Numbered from the stretch's first letter, positions 17,041 through 30,972 are shown. The stretch: 64,000 nucleotides of DNA from Xanthobacteraceae bacterium (GCA_024508855.1 JANINJ010000085.1:39390-103389), one strand, 5' to 3'. Numbers and translations are program-made. Notes: generated from the letters alone by a model not told the origin.

Positions 17041-17835
17041 GTGACGGTCATCGATTTCACCGCCTTCATCGACCGTCTCGCAACGGCCTCCGGCGAGACC
17101 ATTCTACCGTTTTTCCGGACCTCGCTCGGAGTGGACAACAAGGGCGCCGACAAGGGCCCCGGCCACGGCTTCGATCCCGTGACCGAAGCCGATCGCGCCG
17201 CCGAAGCGGTGATGCGCCGGATGATCAAGGCCAGCTTTCCGCAGCATGGCATCGTCGGCGAGGAATTCGGCAACGAACGCGAGGACGCCGATTACGTCTG
17301 GGTGCTCGATCCAATCGACGGCACCAAATCGTTCATCTCCGGCTTTCCGATCTGGGGCACGCTGATCGCGCTGATGCACCACGGCGCGCCGGTGTTCGGC
17401 ATGATGCACCAGCCCTATATCGGCGAGCGATTCAGCGGCGACAGCGGCTCCGCCAACTATCGCGGCAAGACCGGCCAACGGAAACTCGCGGTGCGGCGCT
17501 GCGCGACGCTGAGCGAAGCCACGCTGTTCACCACCAGTCCCCTACTGATGAACGCCGAGGACCGTGCGACGTTCACCCGCATCGAGGACAAGGTGCGCCT
17601 CGCGCGATACGGCGGCGATTGCTATTCCTACTGCATGCTGGCCGCGGGGCACCTCGACCTCGTGATCGAAACCGAACTCAAGCCCTACGACATCGCGGCG
17701 CTGATCCCGATCATTACCGGCGCCGGCGGCATCGTCACCAACTGGGACGGCAAACCCGCACAGAGCGGCGGCCGCATCGTCGCCGCCGGCGACCGGCGCG
17801 TCCACGAGGAAGCCCTGGCCCTGCTGAACAGCTAA
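17041..17835 (+). CDS. hisN: Histidinol-phosphatase / inositol-monophosphatase family (HisN)
   Basis: Mg2+-dependent phosphatase of 264 residues, most like the HisN-type histidinol phosphatase that completes the last-but-one stage of histidine synthesis. Metal-binding motifs are EADRAAEAVMR, GEEFGNE, and DPIDGTKSFISGFPIWGTLIAL, with the late motif GGDCYSY and the IAALIPIITGAGG segment containing the C-terminal Asp motif just before it. The GTG start at 17041 is chosen because AGAGAGG precedes it and the family begins here; an ATG at 16846 would add 65 unrelated residues. The family also includes SuhB, so substrate is not certain. No other his genes are adjacent. Confidence 0.88.
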   Translation: MTVIDFTAFIDRLATASGETILPFFRTSLGVDNKGADKGPGHGFDPVTEADRAAEAVMRRMIKASFPQHGIVGEEFGNEREDADYVWVLDPIDGTKSFISGFPIWGTLIALMHHGAPVFGMMHQPYIGERFSGDSGSANYRGKTGQRKLAVRRCATLSEATLFTTSPLLMNAEDRATFTRIEDKVRLARYGGDCYSYCMLAAGHLDLVIETELKPYDIAALIPIITGAGGIVTNWDGKPAQSGGRIVAAGDRRVHEEALALLNS

Positions 17836-17854
17836 GAGCACTTGCTTCGCTGGA

Positions 17855-18754
17855 CTATGTCTTCGCCGCAGCTCGCAGATGCTCGGCGAGCAGGCGGGCC
17901 GGACGCGGCAACGCCTTCAGGCTACGAAAGCAGATCGCGAGCCTTCGGTTCGCCCAGGGATCGCGGATCCGGATCATCATGATCGGCATCGATGCCGCGC
18001 ACCGCCGCGCGGCCGCTTCCGGCACCACGGCGATGCCGACATTCGCCGCGACCATCTGACAGATGGCATCGAAATCCCGCAGTCGCGCCCGGAAACGCAA
18101 CCGCGCGCCGAGGCGGGCCGCGTGTTTGCCGATATGAACCTGAAGCGCGGTCGAGGTCGTCAGGCCGACGAAATCGCGATCGACCACTTCGGCGAAGTTG
18201 ATCTGGCGGCGCGCGCTGAACTCCCCGCGCAGGGAGGCCACAAGCACCAGCCGATCCTCGCTGAACGGAAATCGATCGATATTATCGGGCAACGCGTGTT
18301 CGGCAGCGAATCCGAGTTCGGCCGCGCCGTTGGCGACGGCCTGAGCAATATCGGTGCTTTCGCGTTCCTCGACATCGACGCTGATGTTCGGATGCTCACG
18401 CAGGAACGCCGCAAGGGCTTTCGGTAGATGCTCGGACAACCCCACCGTATTGGCCATCATGTGCACGCTTGCCTTGCTGCCGCTGGCGTAGCCCGCCAGA
18501 TCGCCGCGCATGGTCTCGACGTTCTGCATGACGATGCGGGCGTGGCCGAGCAGGTTCTCGCCCGCGGCCGTGAGCGTGACGCCGCGGCGGCCGCGCGACA
18601 GCAGCGCAACGCCAAGCGCATTTTCCAGCCCCTTGATCCGTTCGCTGGCCGACGCCAGCGCCATGTTGGTGCGCTCGGCACCGCGGGTGATGCTGTTGGT
18701 GTCCGCCACCGCAAGGAACAGTTGAAGATCGACCAGATCGAACCGCATGGGCAT
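17855..18754 (-). CDS. LysR-family transcriptional regulator
   Basis: DNA-binding regulator of 299 residues. The N-terminal winged helix-turn-helix is MRFDLVDLQLFLAVADTNSI and on through ASASERIKGLENALGVALLSRGRRGVTLTAAG; the substrate-binding domain follows from about residue 90. The start may be at 18754 or at the Met two codons later. It is divergent from the TauE-like transporter with a 90-base gap containing a LysR-type dyad, so it probably controls that gene. Effector unknown. Confidence 0.92.
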   Translation of the reverse strand: MPMRFDLVDLQLFLAVADTNSITRGAERTNMALASASERIKGLENALGVALLSRGRRGVTLTAAGENLLGHARIVMQNVETMRGDLAGYASGSKASVHMMANTVGLSEHLPKALAAFLREHPNISVDVEERESTDIAQAVANGAAELGFAAEHALPDNIDRFPFSEDRLVLVASLRGEFSARRQINFAEVVDRDFVGLTTSTALQVHIGKHAARLGARLRFRARLRDFDAICQMVAANVGIAVVPEAAARRCAASMPIMMIRIRDPWANRRLAICFRSLKALPRPARLLAEHLRAAAKT

Positions 18755-18771
18755 CCTCCGGGATCATAAGG

Positions 18772-18788
18772 CTTCGGAAATCTCGAAG
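18772..18788. promoter_or_regulatory. Candidate LysR operator
   Basis: CTTCG-GAAATCT-CGAAG is a perfect five-base inverted repeat that contains the T-N11-A spacing of LysR boxes. It lies 18 bases before the lysR start and about 57 bases before the tauE-like start, a usual place for autoregulation and divergent activation. Confidence 0.5.
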
Positions 18789-18844
18789 GCTTGCTCCGTA
18801 ACCTCCAGATTGTGCCGATTGCGACGATCGGTCAATGTGGTCCC

Positions 18845-19597
18845 ATGTCCGAACCAAACCTCATCCTCATACTCGCCGTGTTCGCCCTTGCCGGATTCGT
18901 CAAAGGCGTAATCGGATTAGGCCTGCCGACCGTGGCGATGGGCCTCCTGGCGACACGGATGGCACCGGCGCATGCGCTGGCCATCGTCATCGTGCCGGCG
19001 ATCCTTACCAACATCTGGCAGACGTTCGGCGGCCCTTACCTGCGCGATATCGTACGCCGGTTGTGGCCGATGCTGATCGGCCTCCTCGCCGGCATCTGGT
19101 TCGGCGCCGGCCTGATGACCGGCCCTTACGCGCGTTACGGGACGCTTGTTCTCGGCATCCTTCTGGTGATCTACGGCATCATCGGCCTCGGCAAGGTCCG
19201 CTTCCACGTGCCGCAGCCGCATGAGAAATGGATCGGCGGCGTGGTCGGGCTCACCACCGGCGTGGTGTCTGCGGCCACCGGCGTGCAGGTAATTCCGTCG
19301 ATGCCCTTCATGCAGGCCATCGGGCTCGAGAAGGACGAACTGGTACAGGCACTCGGCGTGTTTTTCACGACCGCCACAATTGCGCTGGCCTTCGGGCTAG
19401 CCGATGCGGGACTGCTCAACGTCTCGGTCGCGGTGCCGGGGCTGGTGGCGCTGGCGTCAGGCTTTGCCGGCATGTTCATCGGCCAGAACGTGCGTACGCG
19501 GATGCATCCGGACGCATTCCGGCGCTGGTTCCTGATCGCGATGGTACTGCTCGGGATTTATCTCGCCAGCGAGGCGATGGAAAAAATCTTCGCGTAA
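18845..19597 (+). CDS. TauE/SafE-family membrane transporter
   Basis: Integral membrane protein of 250 residues with about eight hydrophobic segments in two repeats, typical of the TauE/SafE family (sulfite, sulfoacetate or other organic anion export; DUF81). Family signs are the opening FALAGFVKGVIGLGLPTVAM and the repeat GGVVGLTTGVVSAATGVQVIP. Start ATG 18845 gives a short hydrophilic lead MSEPN; an upstream ATG adds 18 residues. Divergent from the LysR regulator, its presumed controller. Substrate unknown. Confidence 0.88.
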   Translation: MSEPNLILILAVFALAGFVKGVIGLGLPTVAMGLLATRMAPAHALAIVIVPAILTNIWQTFGGPYLRDIVRRLWPMLIGLLAGIWFGAGLMTGPYARYGTLVLGILLVIYGIIGLGKVRFHVPQPHEKWIGGVVGLTTGVVSAATGVQVIPSMPFMQAIGLEKDELVQALGVFFTTATIALAFGLADAGLLNVSVAVPGLVALASGFAGMFIGQNVRTRMHPDAFRRWFLIAMVLLGIYLASEAMEKIFA

Positions 19598-19615
19598 AAA
19601 ATCCTCGGGTGACGG

Positions 19616-20260
19616 CTATCGCGCATCCATCAGCGCCACGCGGATGCCGAGAGTGACGAACAGCGCGCCGATGCCCCGATTGAGCCAGCGCATCAGTCCA
19701 CCGGAGCGGCGCATCCGCGCCGCCGCCTTCGCCGCAAAAGCCGCGACGCCAAGGCACCACAGCGTGCCGTTGAGCACGAAGATGACGCCGAGCAGCAGGA
19801 AGGCGAACGGCTTGTGAGGCGCGTCGGCGTCGACGAACTGCGGCAGGAACGCTAGGAAGAACAGCGCAATCTTCGGATTGAGCACGTTGGTCAGCGCGCC
19901 CTGCCAGAACACCTGTCGCAACGTCACGGTTGGCGCGCTTCCCTGCCCGGCGGTTTCGGTTTCACCGCGCGACAGCAGCATGCGAACGCCCATGTAGCAG
20001 AGATAGGCACCGCCGATCAGCTTGATGGCATTGAACGCCACAGACGACGCGGCGAGCAACGCCGAGAGCCCCACCGCGGTGGCAAAGACATGCACCAGAC
20101 ATCCGCAGCCCACTCCGATCGCCGCGGCCGCGCCACCGCGCCAGCCGAGCTGCAGGCTGCGGCCGGTGATATAGGCGTTATCCGGTCCCGGCGTGATGTT
20201 GAGCAGCAGGCCCGCGGCAACGAACAGCCCAAGGTCATGAATGCCGAGCATGCCCATCAA
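19616..20260 (-). CDS. LysE/RhtB-family amino acid exporter
   Basis: Inner-membrane exporter of 214 residues with six predicted spans. The family signature GLLLNITPGPDNAYITGRSL follows the first segment, and GALTNVLNPKIALFFLAFLPQF is the second typical block. Its substrate is likely an amino acid or derivative. Three possible Met starts lie at 20260, 20257 and 20251; all overlap or abut the end of the upstream alpha/beta hydrolase gene, which suggests a two-gene operon. Confidence 0.9.
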   Translation of the reverse strand: MMGMLGIHDLGLFVAAGLLLNITPGPDNAYITGRSLQLGWRGGAAAAIGVGCGCLVHVFATAVGLSALLAASSVAFNAIKLIGGAYLCYMGVRMLLSRGETETAGQGSAPTVTLRQVFWQGALTNVLNPKIALFFLAFLPQFVDADAPHKPFAFLLLGVIFVLNGTLWCLGVAAFAAKAAARMRRSGGLMRWLNRGIGALFVTLGIRVALMDAR

Positions 20261-21201
20261 CTCCGCGACGAGCCCGGCACGAAGGCGTCGAAAGCCGCCC
20301 AGAACTGCGCGCGGTAGCGATCCTGCTCCTGCAGGATCTCATGTCGCGATCCCGGGATCACCAGATGCGAGCCGCCGCGCAGATGATAGGCGAACTCCTC
20401 GATCGCCGGTGTCGAGACGATGGTGTCGCTGCCCGCGGCCATCATCAGGATCGGCTGTCGGATTTGCGACGGATAATGCGTGGCGCGAAAGCCGTGCATG
20501 GCGCGGAACGCAGTGTCGGCCCACGCTACCGTGGGCGCGGCGAGGCCGACGCTAGGGTCCTCCTCGATGATCGCAGCGTTGCGCGCATAGCGCACTGGAT
20601 CGCTGGTCAACGGATTATCGGCAAACGGAGCCGTGCCAACCAACGCATCGCTGCCGCCCGGGACATAACGGCCGCCCTGCCCGGCGAGCCGCATGGCCAG
20701 CAGCAGCACACGCACCGGCCACGATGTCGTGCGCCGGGGAAGATCGATCATCGGCGCCGACAGCACGATGCGATCGAACCATTGCTTGCCGGCATGCGCG
20801 ACGCGCAGCATCACCGCGCCGCCCATCGAATGCGCCAGCGCAAAAAACGGCGGCGGACAATCCGGCAGCACCACCTGCCGGTAGAAGGCTTCGACGTCGG
20901 TCTCGAAGTCGGAAAAGTGTTGCACGTAGCCCTTGCGTGGATCGCTCAGGCCCCGCGCGGAACCGCCCTGCCCGCGCCAGTCGACCATCGCCACCGCGAA
21001 GCCGCGATCGCGCAACTCCTGCACCGTCTCGAAATACTTCTCGATCTGCTCGCTGCGGCCGGTGAAGACGCAAACGGTGCCCTTGCGTCCTGCCGGCGGC
21101 GCCCAGCGCGCGAACCGCAGGTTTACGCCGTCGGGCGTCTTGATGGTGCCGCTGACGACGTCGTCCGGAACCGGATTGGCGGGAATCGAAACAAGCGTCA
21201 T
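20257..21201 (-). CDS. Alpha/beta hydrolase (monoacylglycerol lipase / lysophospholipase type)
   Basis: Soluble serine hydrolase of 314 residues of the Hydrolase_4 (PldB-like) group. Landmarks are VDWRGQGGSARG (oxyanion region), the nucleophile elbow AHSMGGA, the Asp in AAGSDTIVST and the His in GSRHEIL near the C-terminus. It probably acts on lysophospholipids or monoacylglycerols. Stop overlaps the start of the LysE-family gene. Confidence 0.88.
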   Translation of the reverse strand: MTLVSIPANPVPDDVVSGTIKTPDGVNLRFARWAPPAGRKGTVCVFTGRSEQIEKYFETVQELRDRGFAVAMVDWRGQGGSARGLSDPRKGYVQHFSDFETDVEAFYRQVVLPDCPPPFFALAHSMGGAVMLRVAHAGKQWFDRIVLSAPMIDLPRRTTSWPVRVLLLAMRLAGQGGRYVPGGSDALVGTAPFADNPLTSDPVRYARNAAIIEEDPSVGLAAPTVAWADTAFRAMHGFRATHYPSQIRQPILMMAAGSDTIVSTPAIEEFAYHLRGGSHLVIPGSRHEILQEQDRYRAQFWAAFDAFVPGSSRS

Positions 21202-21447
21202 GGAACGGTCCGGTGTGATGGAAAGTGCTGGAAATCAAGGGCATTTGATCGCGCAGGAAACTCCGCGGGCCCTCTTGAACGCGGCGAGGCTTCTCCCATA
21301 TCACCTTCGTGCAGGCCACTCTACAGGCTGCACGCAGACGAAAGCCCGGCCCAATGGCGGGCGGGTTAACCGGTAGCGAATTCCAGGCTTTGATTTTCCA
21401 AGCATGGATTCGCGTAAATCCAGATGTCGCTCAATGGAGGACTGACC

Positions 21448-21939
21448 ATGCGTAGTTTCGATCTCACCCCGTTTTATCGTTCCACCGTCGGCTTCGATCG
21501 CCTGTTTTCGCTTCTGGACCAGACTTCCGGTCAGTCCTCTGAGAACGGCTCCCCGGGCTATCCGCCCTACAATATCGAACGCACCGGCGATAACGCATTC
21601 CGTATCACCGTCGCAGTATCCGGCTTCTCGCAGAACGAGTTGTCGATCGTCGCGAAGGAAAACACCCTCACCATCAAGGGCGAGAAAGTCGCCAACGAAA
21701 ACAGCGACAGCAAATCCGAGGTGCTGTATCGCGGCATCGCGGCGCGTGCCTTCGAGCGCGTCTTCCAGCTCGCCGATTTCGTGCTGGTGAAGAATGCCTC
21801 GCTTGAAAACGGCCTCCTGCACGTCGATCTCGTCCGCGAGATTCCGGAAGCCAAGAAGCCGCGCAGCATTCCGATCCTGACTGCCACGCCGGCCACCCAG
21901 CCGGTGATCGACAGCACCGGTGAGAAGGCCGCCGCCTAA
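21448..21939 (+). CDS. Small heat-shock protein, Hsp20/IbpA family
   Basis: ATP-independent chaperone of 163 residues. The alpha-crystallin domain spans roughly residues 38-140 (YNIERTGDNAFRITVAVSGF through LVREIPE), with the A-x-x-x-n-G-L motif ASLENGLLHVDL and the C-terminal IPI anchor. It belongs to the IbpA-like class A group found in rhizobia. Start at 21448 follows GGAGG by seven bases. The leader contains a hairpin TGGATT/AATCCA (21405-21422) and TCGCT just before the Shine-Dalgarno, which could take part in thermosensing, but I could not fold a standard ROSE thermometer. Confidence 0.93.
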   Translation: MRSFDLTPFYRSTVGFDRLFSLLDQTSGQSSENGSPGYPPYNIERTGDNAFRITVAVSGFSQNELSIVAKENTLTIKGEKVANENSDSKSEVLYRGIAARAFERVFQLADFVLVKNASLENGLLHVDLVREIPEAKKPRSIPILTATPATQPVIDSTGEKAAA

Positions 21940-21973
21940 GCCGCGGTCGGTCGTTCCCGACCTTCGAGAGACG

Positions 21974-22001
21974 AAAACGCCCCGGAGCATCGGGGCGTTT
22001 T
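21974..22001. terminator. Bidirectional Rho-independent terminator
   Basis: AAAACGCCCCG / CGGGGCGTTTT form an 11-base perfect stem with a six-base loop, flanked by T runs on both strands. It ends the hsp20 transcript and the convergent gene at 22036. Confidence 0.88.
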
Positions 22002-22035
22002 CTGTCGCTTGCGGGAATTGTCCCTGCGGGGAGAG

Positions 22036-22785
22036 CTAATCCAGCCCTTGCACCGCCGGCATTTCCTGTGTCGGCAGAATTTGCGGCGTCGATGGTTTCA
22101 TTTCCGTCGATGCGGGAGCGGCGGGTTTGCTTTCTGCGGATTTGGCTGCGCCGACGGTCGTGGCCTGGCTTTGCGTCGATGCGGATTGTTGCGCCGGTTT
22201 CGGCACCGGCTTCGCCGCCATCGGCTGCGCCGGCACCGGGCCGGTCTTCTCGGCGCGCTGCGGCGCGGCCTTCGGAGGCGTTGCCCCATGCGGCAGACTG
22301 GCGACATGCGGCACCCGTGCCGGCGGACGTCGCAGGTCGCCTGGCGGGGGCAGCGGACCGCCCCGACCGTAGGTCACCGTGAGGTCATCGCCGAAACGAT
22401 CGCCCATCCGGTAGGCGGGCGTGAAATGGCGGATGCGGCCGGTTCGTGCGTCGATCACTAGGCGGCCATCCTCGCCGTCGGGATTGATGACCGAGATGGT
22501 GTAAACCGCACCGCGATGGCGCGGGGCGCCCAACGGCGAGAAGCCGCTTTCGCGGACGATGTCGTAGACGACCCGCAACGGCAGCACCGGCGGCGCGTAA
22601 TAGGATCGCGGCGCGGGACGCGGCGGCATCTCCTCCGGCGGCATCGCCGCGTAGACGTCGTCCGGGCCCCGGACTACTGCGTACGGCGAAACCTCGACCA
22701 CGTAAGGCGCCGGCATCTGTGCCTGCGCCGCCGGCGCCAGCGCCAGCGCTCCTGTTGCCATCGCCCATGCCGCGAAAAGCTTCAT
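22036..22785 (-). CDS. Exported Pro/Ala-rich protein of unknown function
   Basis: 249 residues with a clear Sec signal peptide (MKLFAAWAMATGALALAPAA, cleavage near AQA). The folded part, about residues 55-130, contains VVYDIVRESGFSPLGAPRHR and INPDGEDGRLVIDARTGRIR, which resembles a PepSY-like beta sheet. The C-terminal half is disordered, rich in Pro, Ala and Lys. Likely periplasmic or envelope-anchored. I do not recognise a named family. Confidence 0.75.
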   Translation of the reverse strand: MKLFAAWAMATGALALAPAAQAQMPAPYVVEVSPYAVVRGPDDVYAAMPPEEMPPRPAPRSYYAPPVLPLRVVYDIVRESGFSPLGAPRHRGAVYTISVINPDGEDGRLVIDARTGRIRHFTPAYRMGDRFGDDLTVTYGRGGPLPPPGDLRRPPARVPHVASLPHGATPPKAAPQRAEKTGPVPAQPMAAKPVPKPAQQSASTQSQATTVGAAKSAESKPAAPASTEMKPSTPQILPTQEMPAVQGLD

Positions 22786-23261
22786 GACCTGCTCCTGTTG
22801 GCGCCCCTGTCGCGCCGATTATCGTTGGACGGGTAACCTCGGAGCCGATTTCGGCGGAGCTTGGGCCAAATCGGGGCTTGTTTGACCCAAATCCGCGACG
22901 GAAAATGCGCCCGGAAGCAGGGTCGACAGGCCGCCGGACGGGCCGCATTTTGGTGGCGAAATCGAATGTCCCGGCCGGGACTCACTTGCGCTTGTGTGAT
23001 AGAAAAAAATTTGGCAATGTTCTCGTTAGGACAGCAAAGCTGTCTTAATTTGGGCCGTCGCCGGCCTGGAAACTGCCCCTCGGGACTCAGGCTGCCTCCG
23101 ACGCCAAAAATAGCGCGGGCGGGCCCTCGCCGGGGATGATGCCGGAGCGTGAATTCTAAAATCGCGGCTCGCAAACGCGAGCGGTGACCCCGGGGGTGCC
23201 GCGAACGTTCAAGGTGCGCCGAACGTAATGACAAAGCCCCTAGCGGGGTGAGAGGACAAAC
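22786..23261. promoter_or_regulatory. Intergenic region upstream of gltB
   Basis: This 476-base gap separates two divergent genes. It holds a small perfect hairpin GACAGC-AAA-GCTGTC (23030-23044) in an AT-rich stretch, and just before the gltB ribosome site a GCCCC-TAGC-GGGG hairpin (23236-23248). Both could affect gltB expression. I found no convincing ORF or RNA gene. Confidence 0.4.
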
Positions 23262-28013
<4,752 letters not shown>

Positions 28014-28028
28014 GGAAACAACGAACGC

Positions 28029-28127
28029 CATCCTGAGATGCCCGAGCGCTGCGAGGGCTTCGAAGGATGGCTGGGCAGAACATTCATCCTTCGAGGCTCG
28101 CCGCAAACGGCTCGCACCTCAGGATGA
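28029..28127. repeat. Palindromic dispersed repeat, family A (copy 1)
   Basis: Starts CATCCTGAGATGC and ends GCACCTCAGGATGA, with internal TTCGAAGGATG and CATCCTTCGAGGCTCG; the whole can fold into a long hairpin. Other copies lie at 38189-38271 and 39911-40010. This one sits between gltB and gltD. Confidence 0.85.
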
Positions 28128-28159
28128 CGATGAAACAGGTTGCAGGGGCTTCAGGTCGA

Positions 28160-29617
28160 ATGGGCAAGATTACAGGATTTCTGGAGATCGAGCGGCAGGA
28201 CCGCAAGTACGAGCCGGTCGCCGAGCGTCTGAAGAACTATCGCGAGTTCGTCATTCCGCTGGACGAGAAGGATCTTCGCGATCAGGCCGCGCGCTGCATG
28301 AATTGCGGCGTGCCCTATTGCCACGGCACCGGCTCGGTCGCGCCGGGCACGCCGGGCTGTCCGGTCAACAACCAGATCCCGGACTGGAACGACCTCGTCT
28401 ATCGCAACGAATGGGAAGAAGCGTCGCGCAATCTGCACTCGACCAACAACTTCCCGGACTTCACCGGCCGCATCTGCCCGGCGCCGTGCGAGGCGTCCTG
28501 CACGCTGAACATCATCGAGACGCCGGTCACCATCAAGACCATCGAGCAGGCGATTTCGGAGCGCGGCTGGGAGAACGGCTGGATCAAGCCGGAGATCGCA
28601 GCGCAGAAGACCGGCAAGAAGGTCGCCGTGGTCGGCTCGGGTCCCGCGGGCATGGCCTGCGCGCAGCAACTGGCGCGCGCCGGGCACGACGTGCACCTGT
28701 TCGAGCGCAATGCCAAGGCCGGCGGTCTGCTGCGCTACGGTATTCCCGACTTCAAGATGGAGAAGGACGTCATCGACCGCCGCGTCGCACAGATGGAAGC
28801 CGAGGGCGTCACGTTTCATTATGGCGCACCGGTCGGCGGCAAGGATGAAGGCGCGATCGATCCGCAGGAATTGCTCAAGGCCTACGATGCCGTGGCCCTC
28901 ACCGGTGGCGCGGAAGCGCCGCGCGACCTGCCGATCCCGGGCCGCGATCTCGACGGCATTCATTTCGCGATGGATTTCCTGCCGCAACAGAATCGCCGCG
29001 TCGGCAACGAGCCGCTCGGCGGCGTGCGCGAGATCCTCGCCGGCGGCAAGCATGTGGTGGTGATCGGTGGCGGCGACACCGGTTCCGACTGCATCGGCAC
29101 CTCGCTGCGCCAGGGCGCCAAGTCGGTGACCCAGCTCGAAATCATGCCGGCGCCGCCGGAGCATGAGAACAAGGCGCTGACCTGGCCAAACTGGCCGCTG
29201 AAGATGCGCACCTCGTCGAGCCAGGCGGAAGGCGCGGAGCGCGAATTCGCGGTGCTGACGCAGAAGTTCGAAGGCGAGAACGGCAAGGTCACCAAGCTGC
29301 ATTGCGTGCGCGTCGACGAGAAATTCCAGCCGATCCCCGGCTCTGAATTCAACATCGATGCCGAACTGGTCCTGCTGGCGATGGGCTTCGTGCATCCGGT
29401 GCATGAAGGCCTGCTGAAGACGCTCGGCGTCGAACTGGACCAGCGCGGCAACGTGCGCGCCAACACCAGCGATTACCAGACCTCGCTGTCGAAGGTGTTC
29501 ACTGCCGGCGACATGCGCCGCGGCCAGTCGCTGGTGGTGTGGGCGATCCGCGAAGGCCGCCTCTGTGCGCGCTCGATCGACGTCTACCTGATGGGATCGA
29601 CCGGCCTGCCGCGCTGA
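28160..29617 (+). CDS. gltD: Glutamate synthase (NADPH) small subunit
   Basis: GOGAT beta subunit, 485 residues; it oxidises NADPH and passes electrons through 4Fe-4S centres and FAD to GltB. N-terminal cysteine clusters are [10 protein letters not shown] and [10 protein letters not shown]. The FAD site is [18 protein letters not shown], the NADPH site is [15 protein letters not shown], and the final [15 protein letters not shown] is typical. Start at 28160 ([12 protein letters not shown]) fits the family; the open frame reaches back into the repeat to 28067 but that part is not conserved. The 146-base gap from gltB contains the palindromic repeat. Confidence 0.97.
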   Translation: MGKITGFLEIERQDRKYEPVAERLKNYREFVIPLDEKDLRDQAARCMNCGVPYCHGTGSVAPGTPGCPVNNQIPDWNDLVYRNEWEEASRNLHSTNNFPDFTGRICPAPCEASCTLNIIETPVTIKTIEQAISERGWENGWIKPEIAAQKTGKKVAVVGSGPAGMACAQQLARAGHDVHLFERNAKAGGLLRYGIPDFKMEKDVIDRRVAQMEAEGVTFHYGAPVGGKDEGAIDPQELLKAYDAVALTGGAEAPRDLPIPGRDLDGIHFAMDFLPQQNRRVGNEPLGGVREILAGGKHVVVIGGGDTGSDCIGTSLRQGAKSVTQLEIMPAPPEHENKALTWPNWPLKMRTSSSQAEGAEREFAVLTQKFEGENGKVTKLHCVRVDEKFQPIPGSEFNIDAELVLLAMGFVHPVHEGLLKTLGVELDQRGNVRANTSDYQTSLSKVFTAGDMRRGQSLVVWAIREGRLCARSIDVYLMGSTGLPR

Positions 29618-29641
29618 GCGCCCATATCACCGCCATCCGAT

Positions 29642-29679
29642 AAAAAGCCCCCCGCCGTAAAGCGAGGGGCTTTTGTTTT
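29642..29679. terminator. Terminator after gltD
   Basis: AAAAGCCCC (29643-29651) pairs with GGGGCTTTT (29666-29674), followed by GTTTT. It is usable in both directions, ending gltD and the convergent small gene at 29697. Confidence 0.85.
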
Positions 29680-29696
29680 AGAACTGCGCTGAACGA

Positions 29697-29933
29697 TCAG
29701 CGGATGTAGATCCGTTCGCCGTGATGGCGCCGCCAATGCCGATGCTCCCAATGACGCCGGCGCTCATAGCGATCATGATAATGGCGATGACCGCGATAGC
29801 CGTCGCCGACATGCACGCCGACGCCGCCAGGGCCCACGCCGATACCGACGCCCTGAGCCTGCGCAACCGATCCCATCGAACCGATGCTCATCAATGCCGC
29901 CGCCGCGACACCGATCACAACGAATTTCTTCAT
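29697..29933 (-). CDS. Small exported His/Arg/Gly-rich protein
   Basis: 78 residues with a strong signal peptide (MKKFVVIGVAAAALMSIGSM, cleavage after VAQA). The mature part is a Gly/Val stretch (GVGIGVGPGGVGVHVG) and then a tail dominated by His, Arg and Tyr (RHYHDRYERRRHWEHRHWRR). The ATG follows GAGGAGG. Such proteins are common in rhizobia and may bind metal or nucleic acid; function unknown. An upstream in-frame extension to 30095 lacks coding character. Confidence 0.75.
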   Translation of the reverse strand: MKKFVVIGVAAAALMSIGSMGSVAQAQGVGIGVGPGGVGVHVGDGYRGHRHYHDRYERRRHWEHRHWRRHHGERIYIR

Positions 29934-30072
29934 CGAAATACCTCCTCTTGGCATTGGCTGATCAATGCCAACGTCAACCCGAGGCTGCCAGCATTCGTTC
30001 CCCGATAAATCCCACAACGCCGCGGAACCTTTCGACGCGAGCGTAACTGCGAACGATTGAGAATAACTCTCG

Positions 30073-30972
30073 CTATTCCGCCGCCTGCTGCGCAACCGTC
30101 GGCGTATCGCCCGCCACCGTGGCGCGGCGCATGTCGCGCGGTTGCGACTGGTCGTAGCGGCGGACGCGATGCATGGTCTGGCGATTGTCCCACATCACGA
30201 GGTCATGCAGCTTCCATTTGTGGACGTAGACGAACTCCGGCTGCGTGGCATGCTCGTTGAGATCGCGCAGCAGCACCCGCGCTTCCGGCACCGTCATGCC
30301 GACGATGCCGCCGGCATGCGAGGACAGGTAGAGCGACTTGCGGCCATGCACCGGATGGGTACGGACAAGACGCTGCAGCACCGGCTTGAACATCTGCTTT
30401 TCTTCCTCGCTGTAATCGAGGAAGCCGAGGCTGCCTCGCGAATACATCAGCGAATGTTCGCAGATCATGTCCTCGATTTCGGCTCTCGTGGCGTCGTCGA
30501 GTGCGTCATAGGCCGCGCGCATGTCGGCGAACTCGGTGTTGCCGCCGATCGGATTGACGACGCGTGCGGAGAGCAACGAGAACTTCGCCGGGATCAGGCG
30601 GAACGAACTGTCGGAATGCCACAGGCAGTTGCCGAGATTGAACAGATGGGTGCGGTGATCGCGCGGCAGCGGCTTGCCGTCCTTGCCGAGATTGCCGACA
30701 TCGGCGAGGCCCGATGTGAGCCGATAGTCCGCCTTCTTGGTGACGCTGCCGCCCTTGGTGTTTTCCTTCGAGCCGAAGTTATTGGCGAACTCCAGTTGTT
30801 GTTCGTCGGTGATGTCCTGATCGTGAAACACCAGCACCGCATAGCGGTCCATGCCGGCCTCGATGTCGCGCGCTTCCTGCGGCGTCAGCGGCCTGGTGAG
30901 ATCGACGCCGGAAACCTCGCCGACGAAATGCGGATGAAGCTGGCGAATGCTGATGCCCGAACCCGTGCCCAT
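30073..30972 (-). CDS. TauD/TfdA-family Fe(II)/2-oxoglutarate dioxygenase
   Basis: Oxygenase of 299 residues using Fe(II) and 2-oxoglutarate to hydroxylate a small substrate (the family handles taurine, alkylsulfates, 2,4-D and related acids). The facial-triad HxD is in LWHSDSSFR, the distal His is in DNRQTMHRVRRYD, and the 2-oxoglutarate-binding Arg is in that last segment. Start MGTGSGISIRQL at 30972 has GGGAG before it; the frame stays open upstream to 31518, overlapping the next gene, and that part is not real. It lies 107 bases downstream of an SDR gene in the same direction. Substrate unknown. Confidence 0.88.
   Translation of the reverse strand: MGTGSGISIRQLHPHFVGEVSGVDLTRPLTPQEARDIEAGMDRYAVLVFHDQDITDEQQLEFANNFGSKENTKGGSVTKKADYRLTSGLADVGNLGKDGKPLPRDHRTHLFNLGNCLWHSDSSFRLIPAKFSLLSARVVNPIGGNTEFADMRAAYDALDDATRAEIEDMICEHSLMYSRGSLGFLDYSEEEKQMFKPVLQRLVRTHPVHGRKSLYLSSHAGGIVGMTVPEARVLLRDLNEHATQPEFVYVHKWKLHDLVMWDNRQTMHRVRRYDQSQPRDMRRATVAGDTPTVAQQAAE

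Noticed and set aside
21361..21447. Classic ROSE RNA thermometer upstream of hsp20
   Set aside because: Although UCGCU and GGAGG are present, the spacing does not allow the multi-hairpin ROSE fold; kept only as a weak finding.
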